A stretch of 64,000 bases of DNA from an uncultured SAR202 cluster bacterium (GTDB lineage: Bacteria; Chloroflexota; Dehalococcoidia; Lucifugimonadales; Lucifugimonadaceae), in the NCBI GenBank assembly GCA_902620405.1, contig CACNIC010000003.1, positions 43,471 through 107,470 on the forward strand, written 5' to 3'. Within the stretch, counting starts at the first letter, position 1, and each line of letters begins with the position of its first letter. A program made the position numbers and the translations under genes. Below the pieces are notes generated by a model. The model saw only the letters and a list, made by a program, of their open reading frames with translations. It did not search any database and had not been told where the DNA came from. This document shows, in pieces, positions 57,906 to 64,000 of this stretch.

Positions 57906-59018
57906 TTATATTTCAGATAGTAATTTTAAATATTTTTTTGATGAAGAATCTAAAGAAAATCTATCAATATTTTTAAATCCTTTATCAACGTGCCTTTTCT
58001 TTAATTCATCATTATTTAAATAATTTTTTATTGCTTTTACCAAATCATCTATATTGTCTTTTTTGGCAATTTGACCCGCCTCTCCATTGAGCAATATTTC
58101 TCCCAGTCCTCCATCCTTGCAAGACGATATTATTGGTGTTCTTAATGCTTGAGCCTCAACTGCAACTCTTGGCAAACCTTCCCACAATGATGGAATTACA
58201 ATCATCTTTGCCTTTTTTATATAATTTAATGGATTGTTTATTTCACCTTTAAAAATTACTTTAGAAGATAAATTCAAATCTTTAACAACTCTTCTTAACA
58301 TATTTTTTTCTTCTCCGTCTCCAACTATTATCAAATTTAATTTATCGTTTTTTAACTTTGAAAAAGCATTTATGAGCAATTTAAAATTTTTTTGTTTAGT
58401 TAATCTTCCTAACCCTAAAATATAATTATTTGACTCCAAATCAATATCATCAGATGCATTGAAATCGTTTTGATTTTCAAAATGTGGATTGTAAATATGA
58501 GTTATATTGCTTTCTAATCCAGTCATTTTTTTTAGCATTCCCATTAAACCCAAAGATTCGGCAACAACCCTATTTGCGCTACTAAAAACTTTTCTCCAAA
58601 TGAATCTTCTAAAATAATTATTTCTAGGATAGCCCTGTATGCTAACAATAAATTTTGTATTATTATTTCTGGATAACTTTAGTGATATCCATGCTATAAA
58701 AGGCATCATTGATACAAACAAAATTTCAGGTTTAGTTTTTTTTAAGTACTTAGACAATGTAATAATTGTTCTTAAAGAAATAATTAAAGAGGTAAACCTA
58801 AATTTCAGATAGCCCCTTGTAGGAAATTTTTTGAATGCCGTTGAAAGATATACTAAGTTCATATTTTGAGCAAACTCCATATCTTCCCACTCTTTATGGA
58901 CACTTAATAGGTCAACACTAAAATTATTTTCGGAAAATTTTTTTGATAGTCCAAAAGTTGCTTCTTTAACTCCTACAGGGTTAAGAAAAGGTGAAAAAAT
59001 AGCTATTTTTTTACTCAA
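57906..59018 (-). CDS. Family 4 glycosyltransferase
   Basis: LGLGRLTKQKNFKLLINAFSKL, LIIVGDGEEKNMLRRVVKDL, VIPSLWEGLPRVAVEAQALRTPII. Confidence 0.93.
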   Translation of the reverse strand: MSKKIAIFSPFLNPVGVKEATFGLSKKFSENNFSVDLLSVHKEWEDMEFAQNMNLVYLSTAFKKFPTRGYLKFRFTSLIISLRTIITLSKYLKKTKPEILFVSMMPFIAWISLKLSRNNNTKFIVSIQGYPRNNYFRRFIWRKVFSSANRVVAESLGLMGMLKKMTGLESNITHIYNPHFENQNDFNASDDIDLESNNYILGLGRLTKQKNFKLLINAFSKLKNDKLNLIIVGDGEEKNMLRRVVKDLNLSSKVIFKGEINNPLNYIKKAKMIVIPSLWEGLPRVAVEAQALRTPIISSCKDGGLGEILLNGEAGQIAKKDNIDDLVKAIKNYLNNDELKKRHVDKGFKNIDRFSLDSSSKKYLKLLSEI

Positions 59019-60168
59019 TGTAAATCCTTTTGACCATTTTTTTTGACCTTTCTATCCAAGAATATTTAATAGCTAGCTTAGCTGAATTTTTAGAAATTCT
59101 CTTATTCAGTTCTTTATCATTAATCAAGGTATTAATTTTTTCAACCATACTTTCAGGGTTATCAGGCTCAAAAAGAAGGCAATTTATATTATTTTCTAAA
59201 ACTTCCGTATTTGATGGTATGTTTGATGCAATTATTGGCCTACCTATAGACATATACTCAAAAAGCTTCATTGCAGAAGTATAATTTTTAGATTTATTAT
59301 TTTTTGCTGAAGAAGGCAAGAGAAGTATATCTGATTTATTCAATAAATCTGGAACATTAGAATAATTTACTTGACCAATAAAATTAATATTTTTGATTTC
59401 TTTTTTATTTACAATTTTCTCGTAGTAGTCAACATCTTCTTTTAAACCGCCAATTATTTGAAAATCAACATAATTAATGTATTTTGCTGAATTTATAATT
59501 AAATCAATTCCTTTTGATTTTGATAAAGATCCACAATAAGTTAATAATGGAGTGCTATTTTTACTAGTTTTATTATTTTTAAACTTTTTTAGGTCAACAC
59601 CATCATGCAATGTCTCAATTCCTTTTAAATTTTTTATTTTTCCTAATTTATTAAATAGATCTTCAGATAGTTTATTGGTAACTGCAAAACAAACAGTTTT
59701 TCCTGAAATCATTAACCCTATTTTAAATATTAATCTTGATAAAAAAGGTGGAATATCATGAAATTCCACAACACATCTTTTTGAAAAGATTGCACAAAAT
59801 AGATAACTAAATGGAGTATTGTCTCTAAATATATAAAAATCTCCATTTAATTTTGAACCTAACCTTGCAGATTTTATACCCCATAATAAATTAACAATGA
59901 AAGAAAAAATTCTATAAAAAAACTTCGGCATTAAAGATCTATATTTATAAGGATCTAAAAAGTCGACCAGATTGTGATCAAAAACTTTTTTAACATTATA
60001 AAAATTAAAAACACTAGTTTTATGGGAAATTTCATTTTGGATTCTTTTTGGACTTATTAAAACAACCTCATTATTTAAACCTGAAAGGGCTTCAATCATT
60101 TTAATTATTTGAACTCCATGAGCCTTTTCAGTCGGTAATCTTGCGTTTGTGATGTAAACTATCTTCAA
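59011..60168 (-). CDS. Family 4 glycosyltransferase (start trimmed to TTG at 60168, MKIVYITNARLPTEKAHG)
   Basis: TNARLPTEKAHGVQIIKMIEAL, YCGSLSKSKGIDLIINSAKYI, LPSSAKNNKSKNYTSAMKLFEYMSIGRPIIASNIPS. Confidence 0.92.
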   Translation of the reverse strand: MKIVYITNARLPTEKAHGVQIIKMIEALSGLNNEVVLISPKRIQNEISHKTSVFNFYNVKKVFDHNLVDFLDPYKYRSLMPKFFYRIFSFIVNLLWGIKSARLGSKLNGDFYIFRDNTPFSYLFCAIFSKRCVVEFHDIPPFLSRLIFKIGLMISGKTVCFAVTNKLSEDLFNKLGKIKNLKGIETLHDGVDLKKFKNNKTSKNSTPLLTYCGSLSKSKGIDLIINSAKYINYVDFQIIGGLKEDVDYYEKIVNKKEIKNINFIGQVNYSNVPDLLNKSDILLLPSSAKNNKSKNYTSAMKLFEYMSIGRPIIASNIPSNTEVLENNINCLLFEPDNPESMVEKINTLINDKELNKRISKNSAKLAIKYSWIERSKKMVKRIYIE

Positions 60169-60217
60169 AATATTGTTATAAGTATATAAAATTGTATTCT
60201 TATTAATTGTAAATAAT

Positions 60218-61267
60218 ATGGTCAGAGAAATCACTTTCAACAATTCAATAATAAATGATGCTTCAAGTTGTTATGTAATTGCCGAGATTGGAAATAACCA
60301 TCAAGGTGATGTAAATAATGCAAAAAAATTAATTCAGGCAGCTAAATCTAGTGGTGCATCTGCTGTCAAATTCCAGAGGAGAGATAATAAAGAGCTATTT
60401 ACGAGCGAGATGTTCGATTCTCCTTATGCGGGGCCACAAAGTTTTGCCCCAACTTATGGTGAGCATAGGGATAAACTAGAATTATCAGATAATGATTTTG
60501 AAGAAATTTATAAATATTCAAAAAAAATTGATATAGATTTTTTTGTTACCCCTTTTGACTTAAAGAGTGCTGACTTTTTAAATGAACTTGGATTAGAAAG
60601 TTATAAAATTGCATCTGGAGACCTAACAAATTTTCCTCTAATAGAGAAAGTAGCAAATTTTCAAAAACCAATGATAATTAGCACTGGGGCTAGTGATTTC
60701 TCAGAAGTTGAAAAAACATTTAACTTTGCAAAAAATATTAACAATAGAATTATACTTCTTCAATGTACATCAATTTATCCTGCAAAACCTGTAACAATTA
60801 ATTTAAACGTTATTAAAACATTTAGAGATAAGTTTGCTGATACTGTAATAGGGTATTCTGGCCACGATTCAGGCATATCAATTCCAATTGCAGCATATTC
60901 ACTTGGCGCAAGAGTGATTGAAAAACACTTCACTTTAGATAGGACTCAAAAAGGCACAGACCATCAATTTTCATTGACACCTGAATTGTTAGAAGAACTT
61001 GTTACAGAACTTGAAAATGTTAAATTGTCTTTGGGTGATGGTAATAAAAAATTACTTTCTGAAGAAAAGTTGGCAAGATTTAAGATGGGTAAAAAAATTA
61101 TATCTTCCAAGGATCTTAGTAAAGGCACTATATTAACAATTGAAGATTTGTTATTTAAATCCCCTGGTGACGGAATACCTCCAAGTGAAATAGATAAAGT
61201 TTTAGGAAAGAAAATAACAAAGGACTATCTATACGAAGAAAATATTAAATTTGAAGATTTAGAATAA
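60218..61267 (+). CDS. N-acetylneuraminate/nonulosonate synthase (NeuB/SpsE-like) with SAF domain
   Basis: IAEIGNNHQGDVNNAKKLIQAAKSSGASAVKFQ, YKIASGDLTNFPLIEKVA, GYSGHDSGISIPIAAYSLGARVIEKHFTLDR. Confidence 0.95.
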   Translation: MVREITFNNSIINDASSCYVIAEIGNNHQGDVNNAKKLIQAAKSSGASAVKFQRRDNKELFTSEMFDSPYAGPQSFAPTYGEHRDKLELSDNDFEEIYKYSKKIDIDFFVTPFDLKSADFLNELGLESYKIASGDLTNFPLIEKVANFQKPMIISTGASDFSEVEKTFNFAKNINNRIILLQCTSIYPAKPVTINLNVIKTFRDKFADTVIGYSGHDSGISIPIAAYSLGARVIEKHFTLDRTQKGTDHQFSLTPELLEELVTELENVKLSLGDGNKKLLSEEKLARFKMGKKIISSKDLSKGTILTIEDLLFKSPGDGIPPSEIDKVLGKKITKDYLYEENIKFEDLE

Positions 61268-61269
61268 GC

Positions 61270-61797
61270 ATGAAATCAGTAAATGAATATTTATCAAATA
61301 TTTCTCCTTCAATTAAAGAAAAATTTAAAAAAATAAAATTTATTGTTTTTGATTTTGATGGAGTGTTTACAGATAATCAAGTTTACACAGATCAAAATGG
61401 TATAGAATCTGTTGTTTCATCAAAATTTGATGGTTTTGGGCTACAAAAATTAAGAGATTTGGGAATAGATTTGCATATTTTATCAACTGAAAAAAATAGT
61501 GTAGTAAAAAAAAGAGCTCAAAAACTTGAAATTAATTACATTCAAGGTTTATCAAGCAAAGAAAAGTTAATTGAATTTATAAAATTAGCTAATGAAAAAA
61601 AATTTAATTTTAGTGATATAGCATATATGGGTAATGACATAAATGATATTGATTGCTTAAAAAAATCTGGCTTAGCAATTGTTGTAAATGACTCTCATCC
61701 TGAAATTATAAAATATGGTGATTATAAAACTGACACAAATGGTGGGCATGGTGCTGTTAGAGAGGTATGCGATATAATCGAAGCATTAAATAATTAA
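61270..61797 (+). CDS. KdsC-like HAD phosphatase
   Basis: FIVFDFDGVFTDNQVYTDQNG, LSTEKNSVVKKRAQKL, YMGNDINDIDCLKKSGLAIVVNDSHPEI. Confidence 0.93.
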   Translation: MKSVNEYLSNISPSIKEKFKKIKFIVFDFDGVFTDNQVYTDQNGIESVVSSKFDGFGLQKLRDLGIDLHILSTEKNSVVKKRAQKLEINYIQGLSSKEKLIEFIKLANEKKFNFSDIAYMGNDINDIDCLKKSGLAIVVNDSHPEIIKYGDYKTDTNGGHGAVREVCDIIEALNN

Positions 61798-61805
61798 ATA
61801 GTGCC

Positions 61806-62591
61806 TTGAAAAATAACTTTAATATAGAAAACAATGTAATAATTCTAACCGGAGGAAGTGGAAACCTTGGTAGCATATATGCTGAATATCTAATTTCAAA
61901 TGGTGCTAAAGTTTGTAACTTTGATTTAACTTCACCAAAGGATATAAATAAATTTGATGAAAAGCATTACTTATTTTTAAAAACTGATGTAACTGATAAA
62001 GAAAATATTTCAGATTCTCTAAAATTAGTTTTAGAAAAATTTGGATGCCCACAAGGACTGATTAATAATGCTGCCCTTGATTCGCCTCCAGGTGATAGTG
62101 ATGTAATAAATGGTCCGTTTGAAGATTACCCAGAAGAAGCTTGGGATAAAGTAATTGATGTAAATTTAAAAAGCATTTTTCTCACCTGCCAAATAATTGG
62201 TAAAGAAATGGCTGATAATTCAGGCGGTTCAATTATAAATATATCTTCGCACTATGGACTTATTTCTCCAGATCAAAGAATCTACAATTATAGAAAAAAT
62301 TTTTATAAGCCAATTTCTTATTCAGCATCAAAATCAGGAATATTTAATATTACTAGGTATCTAAGCACTTATTGGGGGCAACAAAATGTAAGAGTTAACT
62401 CCTTAACATTAGGTGGTGTTTTTGATAATCAAGACGAAGAATTTGTAAACAATTATTCTGAAAAAGTTCCTCTTGGCAGAATGGCAGAAAAACATGAATA
62501 TAATGGTGTAATTCATTTTTTATTAAGTGATGCTTCTTCATATATTACTGGAAGTAATATAGTTTCAGATGGAGGATGGACTGCATGGTAA
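61806..62591 (+). CDS. SDR-family oxidoreductase
   Basis: ILTGGSGNLGSIYAEYLISNGAKVC, LINNAAL, YSASKSGIFNITRYL, SDGGWTAW; TTG start. Confidence 0.92.
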   Translation: MKNNFNIENNVIILTGGSGNLGSIYAEYLISNGAKVCNFDLTSPKDINKFDEKHYLFLKTDVTDKENISDSLKLVLEKFGCPQGLINNAALDSPPGDSDVINGPFEDYPEEAWDKVIDVNLKSIFLTCQIIGKEMADNSGGSIINISSHYGLISPDQRIYNYRKNFYKPISYSASKSGIFNITRYLSTYWGQQNVRVNSLTLGGVFDNQDEEFVNNYSEKVPLGRMAEKHEYNGVIHFLLSDASSYITGSNIVSDGGWTAW

Positions 62592-62597
62592 TTACAC

Positions 62598-63347
62598 ATG
62601 AAAAATAATGTTGCTCTTATTCCAGCAAGATCTGGCTCAAAAAGAGTAGTTAATAAAAATATTACCCCTTTGAATGGTCACCCACTCATAGCTTATTCTA
62701 TCGTTTCAGCAATTGAATCAAATATATTTGATCAAGTTGTAGTTTCAACTGATTCTGAAGAAATTAAAGATATTTCAGAATACTATGGCGCCAATGTCCC
62801 ATTTATACGGCCTTCTGAGTATTCTCAGGATAAATCTCCTGACATACTTTGGGTTAAGCATGCTTTAGATTTCTTTAAAGAAATAAAGAATTATGAATTT
62901 TTTAGCATTATTCGCCCTACTAGCCCTTTTAGAAAACCAGAAACAATTAAAAGGGCTTTTGAATTATTTTTAAATAAAAAATGTGATTCTTTAAGGGCTA
63001 TTGAAAAATGTTTGCAACATCCATATAAAATGTGGGTTTTGAAAAATGATTTTATGGTCCCATTTGTCAATTCAAGTGAAAAAGGCCCTGTTGATCAACC
63101 TCTTCATAGTTCGCAATACCCTTCTCTCCCTGAAGTTTATGTGCAAAATGCAAGTCTAGAAATAGCTCACGTAAAGACTGTGTATAACTTTAAAAATATA
63201 TCCGGTGAAAAAATCATGCCTTTTTTTACTGAAAATGACGAAGGTTTTGATGTGAATGTGAAAGAAGATTGGGAACTTGCAAAAATATTAATTAATAACG
63301 GAGAAGCATCTTTACCAAAGATAAATAAAAAATCTTATTTAGAATGA
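62598..63347 (+). CDS. Acylneuraminate cytidylyltransferase (CMP-nonulosonate synthetase)
   Basis: ALIPARSGSKRVVNKNITPLNGHPLIAYSI, VVSTDSEEI, IIRPTSPFRKPETIKRAFELF. Confidence 0.94.
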   Translation: MKNNVALIPARSGSKRVVNKNITPLNGHPLIAYSIVSAIESNIFDQVVVSTDSEEIKDISEYYGANVPFIRPSEYSQDKSPDILWVKHALDFFKEIKNYEFFSIIRPTSPFRKPETIKRAFELFLNKKCDSLRAIEKCLQHPYKMWVLKNDFMVPFVNSSEKGPVDQPLHSSQYPSLPEVYVQNASLEIAHVKTVYNFKNISGEKIMPFFTENDEGFDVNVKEDWELAKILINNGEASLPKINKKSYLE

Positions 63348-64000
63348 AATTATCATATATTAAAAATGAATATTTTGAAGATCTATTGTCACTTGAAACT
63401 GATCCTTTAATTAAAAATAAATTAATTTCAGACATGTGTAGAATCAATATACTGTACATGATATGTTGTGCTGGATCGGGGCATATAGGGTCTTCATTTA
63501 GTTCAATTGATTTAATGAATTGGATTATTGGAGAATTAGATAAAAAATATGAAAATCTATATTTCTTTTCTTCAAAAGGGCATGATGCTCCGGCTCTTTA
63601 TAATTCATTGATTGCTCACGGCAAATTAGATTTTTCTTATTTGAAAAGATTAAGAAAAATAGATGGGCTACCTGGTCACCCAGACATTAATACTCCAAAT
63701 ATATTTGCAAATACTGGTTCATTAGGAATGGGTATTTCTAAATCAAAAGGAATCATAAAAGCTAACAAATTAAAAGGAATTGATTCAAAGGTAATTGTTC
63801 TTACTGGTGATGGCGAATTACAGGAAGGTCAAATTTGGGAATCACTTAATAGAGTTCCTCAAGAGAACCTAAAAGAGTTAATGATTATTGTTGATAATAA
63901 TAAATTTCAGTCTGATCGTTCTGTTAAGTTCACAAGTAATTTAGGAAATATTGAAAAGAAATTTAAATCTTTCGGAATAGAAACAATATCTTGTGATGGT
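63344..64000 (+). CDS. Transketolase N-terminal-subunit-like protein, truncated by the window end
   Basis: Manual translation from ATG 63344: AGSGHIGSSFSSIDLMNWI, FSSKGHDAPALYNSLIAHG, GLPGHPD, TGSLGMGISKSKG, VLTGDGELQEGQIWESL; open to the window end. Confidence 0.92.
   Translation, partial: MKLSYIKNEYFEDLLSLETDPLIKNKLISDMCRINILYMICCAGSGHIGSSFSSIDLMNWIIGELDKKYENLYFFSSKGHDAPALYNSLIAHGKLDFSYLKRLRKIDGLPGHPDINTPNIFANTGSLGMGISKSKGIIKANKLKGIDSKVIVLTGDGELQEGQIWESLNRVPQENLKELMIIVDNNKFQSDRSVKFTSNLGNIEKKFKSFGIETISCDG

Noticed and set aside
1-64000. CRISPR arrays, transposases, integrases, prophage or toxin-antitoxin/defence genes
   Set aside because: None seen. All large ORFs are explained by housekeeping, transport or polysaccharide functions, and no spaced direct-repeat array was noticed.

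Overview
This is an AT-rich, very gene-dense bacterial chromosome segment. My taxonomic reading is inference only: a marine, Chloroflexota/SAR202-like lineage. It rests on a Val/Glu/Lys-repeat lipoprotein linker on the iron-binding protein, a TPTP-linker protein with a DSSxxCPxPG domain, and a GMC/MR-MLE/Ldh catabolic block. Most of the window is housekeeping: htrA, recA, tilS, purH, tlyA, jag-yidC-lipoprotein-yidD-rnpA-rpmH, a GreA-like factor, terC, an iron ABC transporter, hemH, relA/spoT, rpsT, lexA, tat genes, lipA, rsmI, metG, prenyl synthase, nth, argC, tRNA-Glu, recG, fakB/fakA-like, rpe and argH-G-D-B-J. From 51.6 kb to the end there is a surface-polysaccharide/nonulosonate locus. I found no CRISPR, transposon, prophage or recognisable defence system. 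The observations most worth checking are: (1) a single 934-aa ORF that fuses an O-antigen ligase/polymerase-like membrane protein to a C-terminal FKBP-type prolyl isomerase; (2) a GreA-type factor with an integrase-like SAM N-terminal domain; (3) all seven convergent gene junctions sit within -11 to +1 bp, five of them sharing a 4-bp overlapping stop; (4) an 89-bp yidC/jag overlap that encodes YidC's basic tail; (5) an MFS gene with no ATG/GTG/TTG at its homologous N-terminus, in frame with the fabI stop codon; (6) a RelA/SpoT protein lacking the Cys-containing ZFD/RIS module; (7) a 22-bp tandem duplication, not a multiple of 3, inside an enolase-superfamily gene; (8) a probably leaderless lexA promoter. 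Nothing was searched or computed beyond reading the sequence and the supplied ORF track.
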